DNA from: Halostagnicola kamekurae
GTDB taxonomy: Archaea > Halobacteriota > Halobacteria > Halobacteriales > Natrialbaceae
Reading direction: 5' to 3'
Assembly (NCBI RefSeq): GCF_900116205.1
Contig: NZ_FOZS01000001.1
Span: 496,001-560,000, forward strand
Length of the DNA stretch: 64,000 nucleotides
Below are positions 55,431-64,000 of the stretch, piece after piece. How positions within the stretch are numbered: position 1 is the first letter of the stretch; every line of letters starts with the position of its first letter. Made by a program: the position numbers and the translations under genes. The notes below the pieces were generated by a model. That model was given only the letters and a program-made list of their open reading frames with translations, did not search any database and had not been told where the DNA came from.

Positions 55431-58400
55431 ATGCCACAGCCACACGACTTATCTTCCTCCGGTCGTTCACAGGGGCTCGCAGACCCCGCGGACGAGCGGT
55501 CGAACTGCGGTGTCGGCGTCGTAATGGACCTCGACGGGGCTGTCGACCACGACGTCGTCGCCGACGGACTCGAACTACTCGTCAACCTCGAACATCGCGG
55601 AACCACCGGCGCTGAGGAAAACACCGGTGACGGGGCCGGTATCATGCTGCAGCGGCCGGACGCGTTTTTCGACGCCGTTCTCGACGCGGATCTCCCGGAT
55701 ACCTACGCCGTCGGCTCGCTCTTTTTGCCCCAGGACGACGACGCTCGAGCGTCCCTGATCGACCTTGCCGAATCGATCGTTGCCGACTACGACCTTGAGG
55801 TCCTCGAGTGGCGGTCGGTTCCGACGAACAACGATGGACTTGGCGAAACGGCCGTGGAATCGGAGCCGGACGTCTGGCAGGTCGCCGTTGCTCCGAAGGA
55901 CGATATTTCCGACGAGGACTTCGATCGGCGACTCTACGTCGCGCGACGCGCCCTCGAGAACTCCGTCGAAGCGGCCGACATCGAGAACAAAGAACGCTTC
56001 TACGTCTGCTCGCTCGACTCGGACACCATCGTCTACAAGGGGCTGTTGAAGGGCGAACAGGTCGAATCGTACTACCCGGATCTTTCCGACGAACGCGTTA
56101 AATCGAACTTCGCGATGGTCCACGAGCGGTTCTCGACGAACACGCTCGGCGCGTGGCACCTCGCCCACCCCTACCGGAACATCATCCACAACGGGGAGTT
56201 CAACACGATCCAGGGCAACATCAACTGGATGCGAGCCCGCGAGACCGACATCGAGAGCGAGGTTCTGGAGGATCTCGAGGCGGTCAAACCCATCATCGAC
56301 GACCCCGAGCAATCGGACACGGCGAGCGTCGACAACGCGCTGGAGCTTCTCATGCAGGGCGGGCGCGACCTCGAGCATGCACTCCGGATGCTCGTTCCCG
56401 AAGCCTGGCGCGGCGACGAACACATGGACGACGACCGCAAGGACTTCTACGACTTCCACGCCTCGCTCGTCGAACCGTGGGACGGGCCCGCGCTCGTCGC
56501 CGCGACCGACGGCGAACGCGTCGGCGCAGTTCTCGACCGAAACGGCCTCCGCCCGTGTCGGTACGACGTGACCACCGACAATCGCCTGATCATGGCCAGC
56601 GAGGCCGGCGCGCTCGAGACCAATCCGGACGAAATCGCCGAACGCGGCCGCCTCCAGCCTGGACAGCTGTTCCTCGCCGACCCAGAAGAAGGGCGAGTCA
56701 TCCCCGACGAGGAGGTATTCGACGACCTCGTCGACGACCGCTACGGCGAGTGGGTCGACCGGGAGCAGGTCTCACTCGAGGACATCGTCTCGACGAACGA
56801 CCGGACCCCACAACAGCGCGTTTCGAACCTGCGAGACTTTCAGGCGGCCTTCGGTTACACCCACGACGAACTCGAGAACCTGATCGAGCCGATGACCAAG
56901 AAGGGCAAGGATCCGGTCGGTTCGATGGGCGACGACACGCCGCTATCGGTGCTCACCGAGTTCAACCGACCGCTGTTTTCGTACTTCAAACAGCTCTTCG
57001 CACAGGTCACGAACCCGCCGCTTGACTACATCCGCGAGGAACTCGTGACGAGTCTGGAGAGTCGACTCGGCTTCCAGCGGAACCTGCTCGACGAGTCGCC
57101 CGAGCACGCCCGCCAGCTCGTGCTCGACTCGCCGATCCTGACCGACGCCGAACTCGAGTCGGTCCGAACGTGCGGGGCGAACGGCCTCTCGGCGACGACG
57201 ATCGACATCACCTACGAACCCGACGGCGACGAGTCGGGGGCGGCCCTCGAGGCCGCGATCGAACGCGTTCGCGCCGATACCGTCGAAGCGATCGAGGACG
57301 GTGCGGACATTGTCGTCCTCTCCGACCGCGACGTCGACGCCGATTCGGCCGCGATCCCGAGCCTGCTCGCGACGGGCGCGGTTCACCACCACCTCGTGCG
57401 AAACGGCCTGCGCAACCACGTCGGACTCGTCGTCGAGTCCGCGGACCCCCGCACCGTCCACCACTTCGCGACGCTGGTCGGCTACGGCGCGGGCGCGGTC
57501 AACCCGTATCTCGCCTACCAGACCATCGAGGACATTACGGCCGGTCCCGACGGCGCGGACACCGACGTGGCGATCGACGCCTACGTCGGGGCGCTCGAGG
57601 ACGGCCTGTTGAAGATCATGGCCAAGATGGGCATCTCGACCGTCGAGAGCTACCAGGGGGCCCAGATCTTCGAAGCGGTCGGCCTCGACTCGGACCTCGT
57701 CGCGGAGTACTTCGAGGGCACCGAGAACCGCACGGAGGGGATCGGCCTCGCCGAAATCGAAGCCGACGTTCGCGAACGCCACGAGACGGCCTTCGGCGAC
57801 GACGAGGAATCGAAACTCGACCGCCAAGGTGAGTTCGAGCACCGCTCGAACGGCATCCACCACCAGTGGAACCCAGAAACCGTCGGCGCGCTCCAGCAGT
57901 CGGTCCGCTCGAACGACTACGAGCGGTATCAGGACTTCGCCGAGCTGATCAACGACCAGCAGACCGAACTCCAGACGCTTCGTGGCCTGCTCGAGTTCGA
58001 CTCCGATCGCGACCCCGTTCCGATCGAAGACGTCGAACCGATCAAGGACATCGTCGAGCGGTTCTCGACGGCCGCGATGAGCCTCGGCAGCCTCTCGCCG
58101 GAGGCCCACGAAAACAACTCAATCGCGATGAATCGGATCGGCGGCAAGTCGAACTCAGGCGAGGGCGGCGAACCGCCTGAACGGTTCGGCACCGAACGCG
58201 AGTGCAACGTAAAGCAGGTCGCGTCCGGCCGGTTCGGCGTCACCTCGACGTACCTCTCGAGTGCGGACGAACTCCAGATCAAGATGGCCCAGGGCTCGAA
58301 ACCCGGCGAGGGCGGGCACCTCCCCGGCGCAAAGGTCAACGAGATGATCGCCCACGTCCGCAAGTCGACGCCCGGCGTTGGGCTCATCTCCCCGCCGCCG

Positions 58401-59984
58401 CTACACGACATCTACTCGATCGAGGACCTGAAACAGCTCATCTTCGATCTGAAAGCCGCCAACGAGGACGCCGACATCAACGTCAAACTCGTCTCCGAAG
58501 CGGGGATCGGCACGGTCGCCGCCGGCGTCGCGAAGGCGAACGCCGACGTGGTCCACATTTCGGGTCACTCGGGCGGCACCGGAGCGTCGCCGCGAACGTC
58601 GATCAAGAGCGCCGGGCTCCCCTGGGAACTCGGCCTCGCCGAAGCCAACCAGATGCTCCGCGAGACGGGACTGCGCGATCGGATTCGCGTCTCGACCGAC
58701 GGCGGGATGAAGACCGGCCGCGACGTCGCCGTCGCCGCGCTGTTGGGCGCCGAGGAGTACATCTTCGGCACCGGGTCGCTGGTCACCAGCGGCTGCGTGA
58801 TGGCCCGCCAGTGTCACAAGAACACCTGCCCGGTCGGCGTCGCCACCCAGCGCGAGGACCTTCGGAAGCGCTTCCCCGGCGAACCCGAGCACGTCATCAA
58901 CTACATGACGTTCATCGCCCAGGAGCTACGCGAGATCATGGCCGAACTCGGCTTCGAGACGGTCGACGAGATGATTGGCCGCGTCGAGGTACTCGAGCAA
59001 CGAACCGACGTCGAGCACCCGAAAGCCCGAAACCTCGACCTCTCGGCCGTCCTCGCGAACCCGGACGGCGACGTTCGCCGAAAGATCCGCGAGCAGGACC
59101 ACGAACTCGAGGAGCAACTCGATCGCAAACTCATCGACGCGGGCGAGCAGGCGATCGAGGAGCAGACCCCGGTGACGCTGTCGACCGACGTGTCGAACGT
59201 CGACCGGGCCGTCGGCGCGATGCTCTCGAACCGGGTTACCGACCGCTACGGTGAGGCGGGACTACCCGAAGACACACTGACCGTAGACCTCGAGGGAACA
59301 GCCGGACAGAGCTTCGGCGCCTTCCTCGCCAGCGGCGTCTCGATGCACCTCCACGGCGGCGCGAACGATTACGTCGGAAAGGGCCTCTCCGGCGGGAAGC
59401 TGACGATCCGGACCCCCGAATCCGCGGCCTACGATCCGGCCGAGAACGTCGCCATCGGCAACGTCGCGCTGTACGGCGCGACCGGCGGCGAACTCTACGT
59501 CAACGGCGTCGCGGGCGAGCGATTCGCCGTGCGAAACTCCGCGGCCAAGGCGGTCGTCGAAGGCGTCGGCGACCACGGCTGCGAGTACATGACCGGCGGC
59601 GTCGTCGCCGTGTTAGGCGAGACGGGCACGAACTTCGCCGCGGGGATGTCCGGCGGCGTCGCCTACGTCTACGACCCTGATGAGGAGTTCGACGACCGCG
59701 TGAACACCGGCATGGTGACCCTCCACGACGATCTCGAGGAGAAAGACGAGGCCATGCTCCGCCGCCTCGTCGAGAACCACGTCGCCTACACCGGCTCCGA
59801 TCGCGGCCAGGAACTGCTCGACGAGTGGGAGCGCGCCCTCGAGTCGTTCGTGAAGGTCATGCCCGACGCCTACCACGAGGCGATCACCGAGGACGGCCGC
59901 GACGACGTTCGCGCCGAACTCCCGGCCACGCCCGAGAGTCCCGCCGAAGCGGAGTCGCCGGGCTACGCGGCCAGCGACGACTGA
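55431..59984 (+). CDS. gltB: Glutamate synthase large subunit
   Basis: 1,517 residues, full length. Glutaminase domain with the nucleophile Cys in ERSNCGVGVVMDL (residue 26), implying removal of a short propeptide. Then the central domain, the FMN/synthase domain (HISGHSGGTGASPRTSIKSA), and the 3Fe-4S cysteines in SGCVMARQCHKNTCPVGVAT near residue 1122. The C-terminal beta-helix GXGXG domain ends at LHDDLEEKDEAM. It makes two glutamates from glutamine and 2-oxoglutarate; no small NAD(P)H subunit is adjacent, so ferredoxin may be the donor. An ATG at 55406 is out of frame. Confidence 0.95.
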   Translation: MPQPHDLSSSGRSQGLADPADERSNCGVGVVMDLDGAVDHDVVADGLELLVNLEHRGTTGAEENTGDGAGIMLQRPDAFFDAVLDADLPDTYAVGSLFLPQDDDARASLIDLAESIVADYDLEVLEWRSVPTNNDGLGETAVESEPDVWQVAVAPKDDISDEDFDRRLYVARRALENSVEAADIENKERFYVCSLDSDTIVYKGLLKGEQVESYYPDLSDERVKSNFAMVHERFSTNTLGAWHLAHPYRNIIHNGEFNTIQGNINWMRARETDIESEVLEDLEAVKPIIDDPEQSDTASVDNALELLMQGGRDLEHALRMLVPEAWRGDEHMDDDRKDFYDFHASLVEPWDGPALVAATDGERVGAVLDRNGLRPCRYDVTTDNRLIMASEAGALETNPDEIAERGRLQPGQLFLADPEEGRVIPDEEVFDDLVDDRYGEWVDREQVSLEDIVSTNDRTPQQRVSNLRDFQAAFGYTHDELENLIEPMTKKGKDPVGSMGDDTPLSVLTEFNRPLFSYFKQLFAQVTNPPLDYIREELVTSLESRLGFQRNLLDESPEHARQLVLDSPILTDAELESVRTCGANGLSATTIDITYEPDGDESGAALEAAIERVRADTVEAIEDGADIVVLSDRDVDADSAAIPSLLATGAVHHHLVRNGLRNHVGLVVESADPRTVHHFATLVGYGAGAVNPYLAYQTIEDITAGPDGADTDVAIDAYVGALEDGLLKIMAKMGISTVESYQGAQIFEAVGLDSDLVAEYFEGTENRTEGIGLAEIEADVRERHETAFGDDEESKLDRQGEFEHRSNGIHHQWNPETVGALQQSVRSNDYERYQDFAELINDQQTELQTLRGLLEFDSDRDPVPIEDVEPIKDIVERFSTAAMSLGSLSPEAHENNSIAMNRIGGKSNSGEGGEPPERFGTERECNVKQVASGRFGVTSTYLSSADELQIKMAQGSKPGEGGHLPGAKVNEMIAHVRKSTPGVGLISPPPLHDIYSIEDLKQLIFDLKAANEDADINVKLVSEAGIGTVAAGVAKANADVVHISGHSGGTGASPRTSIKSAGLPWELGLAEANQMLRETGLRDRIRVSTDGGMKTGRDVAVAALLGAEEYIFGTGSLVTSGCVMARQCHKNTCPVGVATQREDLRKRFPGEPEHVINYMTFIAQELREIMAELGFETVDEMIGRVEVLEQRTDVEHPKARNLDLSAVLANPDGDVRRKIREQDHELEEQLDRKLIDAGEQAIEEQTPVTLSTDVSNVDRAVGAMLSNRVTDRYGEAGLPEDTLTVDLEGTAGQSFGAFLASGVSMHLHGGANDYVGKGLSGGKLTIRTPESAAYDPAENVAIGNVALYGATGGELYVNGVAGERFAVRNSAAKAVVEGVGDHGCEYMTGGVVAVLGETGTNFAAGMSGGVAYVYDPDEEFDDRVNTGMVTLHDDLEEKDEAMLRRLVENHVAYTGSDRGQELLDEWERALESFVKVMPDAYHEAITEDGRDDVRAELPATPESPAEAESPGYAASDD

Positions 59985-60386
59985 GGATCGTTCGACTCGT
60001 CTCGAGACGCACGCTCGTACAACTCGTTGCTCGTTATTTGTTCGTCGTACTGCTCGCTCGTTCGTCGGTTAAACGCTCGAGAGCAGCCCGATCGCTCGTC
60101 GGACCACTCGAGTCGCCGAACGTCTTGTCTCGATCCCTCGTTCGTGCACTCGCGTATCCAACTTCGCGTATTCGACTAGCCGGGGAAGATACTGACGGTG
60201 TCCCGCTCGCACGAAACACGAGGAGACCTCGCCCTCCCCAGCCGCTTCGTTCGCTCACTCTGTCGCTCACTCATCCCTCGCGCGATTTCGAGCCGCGATT
60301 CACGTTCGTTCATCGCGGCTCAGCGCACGCCGCCGCAGGTAATCTCTGTTTCCGTACGACAGCGCGTCGATGTCCGCCGGGGAGGG
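59985..60386. other. Geneless low-complexity intergenic region
   Basis: About 400 bases rich in CTCG/TTCG words with no supportable gene. A stretch at 60225-60290 (GCCCTCCCCAGCCGCTTCGT, then alternating GCTCACT/GTCGCTCACTC) looks like a dispersed haloarchaeal intergenic repeat; ORFs through it give Arg/Ser-rich translations without coding character. Confidence 0.5.
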
Positions 60387-61250
60387 TTACGCCGATCGAG
60401 TGAACTCGGGATCGAACATCTGCGCCGACATCGGCGCTGGATCACCCTCGGTGAGGTTGTACTCCGAAAAGTCCTCGAGGCCGGCCTCCCGAAGCAACTC
60501 CTCGTCGTAGACGGCGTTGCCGGTGTACTCGGCGGGATCTCGAGCGAGGATCTCGAGGACGGTGTCGGCGACGATGTCGGGCGTCCGCCAGTCGTCTTCG
60601 GTGCCGAGTCCGAAGTACCGCGTCGCTCGGGTGTCGATCGCGGTGACCGGCCAGAAGGCGTTACAGCCGACGTCGTGGTTTCCGAGTTCGCTCGCCAGCG
60701 AGAGCGTCAGGAAGGTCATGCCGAGTTTCGACCAGGCGTACGGTGCCTCGCCCGGTGCTCGGTCCACCGTAACGGGCGGCGCGTTGGTCAACAGCCACGA
60801 GTCCTCGACCTCCTTCAGATGATCGAGGAAGGCTCGGGAGGTGAGGTGGGTCCCGCGGACGTTCACGTCGGTCAGCAGGTCGAAGCGGTTCGCGGGGAGG
60901 TCCTCGACGTTCGCGATCTGGATCGCGCTCGCGTTGTTGATGACGATGTTGACCTCGCCGAACTCGTCGATGGCGCGCTCGGCGGCGGCCTCGACTTCGC
61001 GTTCCTCGCGGACGTTCACCTGAATCGGCAGGGCGTCGACGCCTCGGTCTCGAGCCTCGCGGGCGGTTTGCTCGATGGTGCCCTCGAGGTCGCGGTCGTC
61101 TGCGTCGTCGTCTTCCTCGCTCGTCTTGCCGGTCGAGACGACGTTACACCCTTGCTCGGCGAGCGCGAGCGCGATCGCCTTGCCGATTCCGCGCGTCGTT
61201 CCCGTGATAAACGCCGTCTGTCCCGATAGGTCGGGTTTCTCGAGTGCCAT
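60387..61250 (-). CDS. Short-chain dehydrogenase/reductase
   Basis: 287 residues. N-terminal TAFITGTTRGIGKAIALALAEQ is the cofactor loop; NIVINNASAIQIANVEDL is the NNAG-type strand; catalytic Tyr-x3-Lys is in APYAWSKLGMTFLTL. A longer N-terminal acidic insertion (STGKTSEEDDDADDRDLEG) and C-terminal extension give it an HSDL2-like look. Reaction unknown. Confidence 0.87.
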   Translation of the reverse strand: MALEKPDLSGQTAFITGTTRGIGKAIALALAEQGCNVVSTGKTSEEDDDADDRDLEGTIEQTAREARDRGVDALPIQVNVREEREVEAAAERAIDEFGEVNIVINNASAIQIANVEDLPANRFDLLTDVNVRGTHLTSRAFLDHLKEVEDSWLLTNAPPVTVDRAPGEAPYAWSKLGMTFLTLSLASELGNHDVGCNAFWPVTAIDTRATRYFGLGTEDDWRTPDIVADTVLEILARDPAEYTGNAVYDEELLREAGLEDFSEYNLTEGDPAPMSAQMFDPEFTRSA

Positions 61251-61366
61251 GGCCGACTATTCGGCCCCGCGGCAATAAAACTTCAACCCGGTGGAAAATT
61301 GTCACGGGGTGGCCGGTGCGGAAGCACCCCCCCGAGGTGATCGGCGCTGCGTGCCGGGCCGCCGAC

Positions 61367-61978
61367 TCAGATCCCCGCGCCCGTCGGCGCGTCCGGCAGG
61401 TCCGCGGGTTCGGCGTCGAGGCCCAGTTCCTCGAGCGCGGCGGCGAGGTGCCTGTCTTCGGCGAACTCCGAGCCGTCTTCCTCGCGGATTCGCTGGGTCG
61501 TCGCGAGCACTTCCCCGCGGCGGTCGTCCGGGATCTCGTACTTGTCCGCCGAAAGCTCGATGGTGAGGCCGTTGTGATCGCGGGTGTACAGCGAGTGGAA
61601 GATGCCCCGGTCGAACTCGTTGTAGCCGTATCGCGACTCCTCTAGGGCGTCGCGGATCTCGACGAACTCCTCGGCGTCGATCGAAAACGAGAGGTGATGA
61701 ACCGAGCCGACCTGATTGCGCAGCGGGCGGTGGTCCGACTGGCGGTCGTCGGTCACGAAGAAGGTGATGATCCGACCGTCGCCCGTATCGAAAAAGAGGT
61801 GCGTGGAGTTCGGATCGTCGAGGTTCGGTTGTCTGAGCACCAGCGGCATGCCCAGCAGGTCCCGGTAGTACTCGATGGTGTCCTCCTCGTTGCTTCCGAT
61901 GAGCGTGATGTGGTCGGTGCCGGTGACGCTGATCGGGCTATCCGGCGGCGTCGCGGTAATTTCGGGTTCGTCGGTCAT
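61367..61978 (-). CDS. VOC-superfamily dioxygenase/glyoxalase-like protein
   Basis: 203 residues: ISVTGTDHITLIGSNEEDT with the first His, VGSVHHLSFSIDAEE with the second, and HNGLTIELSADKYEIPDD with the Glu, an intact 2-His-1-Glu metal pattern like extradiol dioxygenases and glyoxalases. The C-terminal 50 residues are acidic and extra. The ATG at 61978 (MTDEPEIT) is preferred to 62023. Confidence 0.85.
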   Translation of the reverse strand: MTDEPEITATPPDSPISVTGTDHITLIGSNEEDTIEYYRDLLGMPLVLRQPNLDDPNSTHLFFDTGDGRIITFFVTDDRQSDHRPLRNQVGSVHHLSFSIDAEEFVEIRDALEESRYGYNEFDRGIFHSLYTRDHNGLTIELSADKYEIPDDRRGEVLATTQRIREEDGSEFAEDRHLAAALEELGLDAEPADLPDAPTGAGI

Positions 61979-62040
61979 CGTTCGGTCGTACCTACGGGTG
62001 CCATCCGTATACCTGTGGCCCAAACGGCAGTCCGGGCACC

Positions 62041-62091
62041 GCGTTCTGTCCCACCGCGTTCAGCCCCGACGCGTTCTGGCCCACCGCGTTC
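62041..62091. repeat. Imperfect 30-bp-period direct repeat
   Basis: GCGTTCTG(T/G)CCCACCGCGTTC occurs at 62041-62061 and 62071-62091, one base different, between the VOC gene and the E1-alpha gene. It gives a 30-base periodicity in an otherwise ordinary promoter region. Confidence 0.7.
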
Positions 62092-62172
62092 GAGCGAACG
62101 TGTTCGAGACGGCGACGGTCACGCTCGCGCACTCGATTTTAAGGTGATCGGCTCCCTCCGTGGGAGTATCCG

Positions 62173-63327
62173 ATGTCACGCGACGTACTCGACCGGGCAC
62201 CCGACGATCGCGTGCAGATCCTCGACCCGATGGGCGAGGTCGTCGCCCCCGACCTCCTGCCGGACCTCGAGGAGTCGACGCTGCACGCGATGTACCGGGA
62301 TATGAAGTTCTGCCGGCGGTTCGACGAGCGGATGATCAGCCTCCAGCGCCAGGGCCGACTCGGGACCTATGCCTCGCTCGCGGGCCAGGAGGGCTCCCAG
62401 ATCGGGTCGACCTACGCGCTCTCCGACGAGGATATGCTCTCCTTTCAGTACCGCGAGCACGGGGCGGTCGTCTCGAGAGACCTCCCCTGGGAGTACCTGC
62501 TGTACTGGATGGGCCACGAGGACGGCAACGCCGCGCTGGCGGACGTGAACGTCTTCCCGCTGAACATCTCGATCGCCGGGCACATCCCCCACGCGGTCGG
62601 CTGGTCGTGGGCGGCCAAACTCCGGGGCGACGAGCGCGTCGGCGTCGTCCACTTCGGCGACGGTTCGACGAGCGAGGGCGACTTCCACGAGGCGATGAAC
62701 TTCGCGGGGGTCTTCGACACCCCGACGGTCTTCCTGTGTCACAACAACCAGTGGGCGATTTCGGTGCCCCGCGAGCGACAGACTGCGAGCACGACCATTG
62801 CCCAGAAAGCCGACGCCTACGGGTTCACGGGCGTGCAGATCGACGGGATGGACCCCCTCGCGACCTACGTCGTGACGAAGGCCGCTCGAGAGAAGGCCCT
62901 CGACTCGCCCGACGAAGCGTCCGGGGACGGCGACGCCGCAGATTCGGCGGCGAGCGATCGCTTGCGACCCACGCTCATCGAGGCGGTCCAGTACCGCTTC
63001 GGCGCACACACCACCGCGGACGACCCGAGCGTCTACCGAGACGACGAGGAGGTCAAGGAGTGGCGCGAGCGCGACCCCATCGACCGGTTCGAACTCTATC
63101 TCCGGAATCGGGGACTCATCGACAACGGCCACATCGAAGCCGTCGAGTCGGAGGTCGAAGAGACCCTCGAGGACCTGCTCGAGCGGACCTCGGAGTACGA
63201 ACCCGATCCGCGGGAGATGTTCGAGTACACCTATGCGGAGCCGACGGAACGACTCGAGGACCAACGGGCCCACCTCGAGTCGCTGCGCTCGACCCACGGC
63301 GACGACACGTTACTCGAGGACGAGTAG
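62173..63327 (+). CDS. 2-oxoacid dehydrogenase E1 component, alpha subunit
   Basis: 384 residues; alpha subunit of a thiamine-diphosphate-dependent E1 (pyruvate, branched-chain 2-oxoacid or acetoin dehydrogenase). The ThDP motif GDG...NN is in FGDGSTSEGDFHEAMNFAGV and LCHNNQWAISVPRERQ; CRRFDERMISLQRQGRLGTY is the family N-terminus; FGAHTTADDPSVYRDDEEVK is the phosphorylation-loop-like segment. Alpha subunits need a beta subunit, but the gene is followed within 12 bases by the stop of a gene on the opposite strand. The substrate cannot be settled. Confidence 0.93.
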   Translation: MSRDVLDRAPDDRVQILDPMGEVVAPDLLPDLEESTLHAMYRDMKFCRRFDERMISLQRQGRLGTYASLAGQEGSQIGSTYALSDEDMLSFQYREHGAVVSRDLPWEYLLYWMGHEDGNAALADVNVFPLNISIAGHIPHAVGWSWAAKLRGDERVGVVHFGDGSTSEGDFHEAMNFAGVFDTPTVFLCHNNQWAISVPRERQTASTTIAQKADAYGFTGVQIDGMDPLATYVVTKAAREKALDSPDEASGDGDAADSAASDRLRPTLIEAVQYRFGAHTTADDPSVYRDDEEVKEWRERDPIDRFELYLRNRGLIDNGHIEAVESEVEETLEDLLERTSEYEPDPREMFEYTYAEPTERLEDQRAHLESLRSTHGDDTLLEDE

Positions 63328-63338
63328 GGATCGGCGGT

Positions 63339-63773
63339 TTACTTCTGGCTCTCGGTTCGGTCGGGGTCGCTGTCGCGCTCGCTCCAGCGCTGGTAGGCGA
63401 CCGGATCGGGGCCGCGGACGGTCGTGACGCCACCGCCGCGATCGATCAGCATCGGCACGTCGGTATCGGGGCAGTTGCTCGAGGGAGGAGTGCCCTCGCT
63501 CGAGGAGCGCTCGTCCGGTGGCTCGGGGCTCTCCGATTCCGGGTCGCAGAGGAGTCGCTTTGCCCACCGGGCTTCCGCCCGGATCTCGCGGACGTGTCGT
63601 CTCACCGCGCGGGCGCGCTCACCCTCGAGGCTCGCGAGCAGGCGTTCGGCCTGCGCATCGATTCGCTCGAGGCGGTCGCGGGTGGTCGATGAAGTGCCTC
63701 GAGTGTCCGCAATTTCGTTCGGTGCGTTCGGTCTGTCGGGGCTTTCAAGTCCCGATGAGTCGTCGTCGTACAT
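63339..63773 (-). CDS. Hypothetical acidic protein with coiled-coil region
   Basis: 144 residues. A charged helix-rich middle (RDRLERIDAQAERLLASLEG, VRRHVREIRAEARWAKRLL) likely forms a coiled coil, followed by a Ser/Pro/Glu-rich linker and a Gly-rich GGGVTTVRGPDPVAYQRW tail. No family recognised. Its promoter region carries the palindrome at 63909-63922. Confidence 0.6.
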   Translation of the reverse strand: MYDDDSSGLESPDRPNAPNEIADTRGTSSTTRDRLERIDAQAERLLASLEGERARAVRRHVREIRAEARWAKRLLCDPESESPEPPDERSSSEGTPPSSNCPDTDVPMLIDRGGGVTTVRGPDPVAYQRWSERDSDPDRTESQK

Positions 63774-63908
63774 GGCTTCCGTAGTGTGGATACGGGAGCT
63801 ACCACGGATCGGTGGCCAAACACCGATCCACTTCTCGAGCGATTATCTCGGCTCGAGTCCAAACTGTAGCTTCCGCATCACTATCTCCGTGCTATCTCAC
63901 TTAATATC

Positions 63909-63922
63909 TTTGCATATGCAAA
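63909..63922. promoter_or_regulatory. Perfect 14-bp palindrome TTTGCATATGCAAA
   Basis: A fully symmetric site in the AT-rich upstream region of the leftward gene starting at 63773 (and of anything rightward beyond the window). Related half words follow (TTCGCAAATG at 63931, GCGCATATAC at 63963). It looks like a dimeric regulator operator. Confidence 0.6.
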
Positions 63923-64000
63923 TATTTAGATTCGCAAATGATTGTCTAAAAACTTCTAGATGCGCATATACGTGTGTTTTCGTTCGCATGAGAGGGTTCT

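Noticed and set aside
59825-60403. 192-aa rightward ORF past the gltB end
   Set aside because: Begins inside gltB in a wrong frame and runs through low-complexity intergenic DNA; no coding character.

Overview
The window is chromosomal DNA from a halophilic archaeon (Halobacteria), most likely of the Natrinema/Haloterrigena group. Evidence: GC-rich host DNA, very acidic predicted proteins, Tat-type twin-arginine lipoprotein signals, leaderless promoters, archaeal EF-1alpha followed by uS10, an archaeal glutamate synthase and a haloarchaeal tRNA-Ala. The genus is an inference. No rRNA or CRISPR array was seen.

Layout. (1) 1-6.3 kb: surface-glycan cluster with three GT4 glycosyltransferases (one cut by the window edge), a GT-C-like membrane protein, a small membrane protein and a sulfatase-like enzyme. 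(2) 6.3-14.4 kb: iron acquisition. An acyl-CoA N-acyltransferase, a lysine/ornithine N-hydroxylase and an asparagine-synthetase-like ligase without the glutaminase cysteine form a compact operon that looks like a hydroxamate-siderophore pathway without an IucA/IucC synthetase. It converges on a three-gene Fe(III) ABC importer. The same DtxR-like motif (TTTTGG-N4-CCTAAAA) precedes both units. (3) 14.6-29.9 kb: housekeeping genes: Asp-box propeller, uvrA, two UspA proteins, a geranylgeranyl-reductase-like flavoprotein, an SDR, a ROK kinase, an LVIVD lipoprotein, a NifU-like protein, an ACT protein with homoserine dehydrogenase, EF-1alpha, uS10, a rhomboid protease and tRNA-Ala(CGC).

(4) 29.96-39.03 kb: an integrated element of about 9 kb flanked by a 15-bp copy of the tRNA-Ala 3' end. 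A tyrosine recombinase lies at its right edge. It carries a leftward block (4-TM protein, TM-anchored protein, 2-TM protein, P-loop ATPase, nuclease-like protein) resembling the conserved block of pleolipoviruses. No spike gene is visible, the ATPase is frameshifted and the nuclease-like gene has an in-frame amber codon, so it is probably a decaying provirus. Unusually, it carries a full-length archaellin gene with an AT-rich central region. Further tRNA/att scars and an AT-rich island (39.03-40.1 kb) mark the site as an integration hot spot.

(5) 40.1-64 kb: host DNA with a VOC protein, a zinc ribbon, a CBS pair, a three-gene AddAB-like helicase-nuclease operon in which AddB appears split into two proteins, a quinone oxidoreductase, a Tat-exported alpha-amylase, prolyl-tRNA synthetase, glutamate synthase, an SDR, a second VOC protein, a 2-oxoacid dehydrogenase E1-alpha without an adjacent E1-beta, and a hypothetical protein behind a palindromic promoter region.
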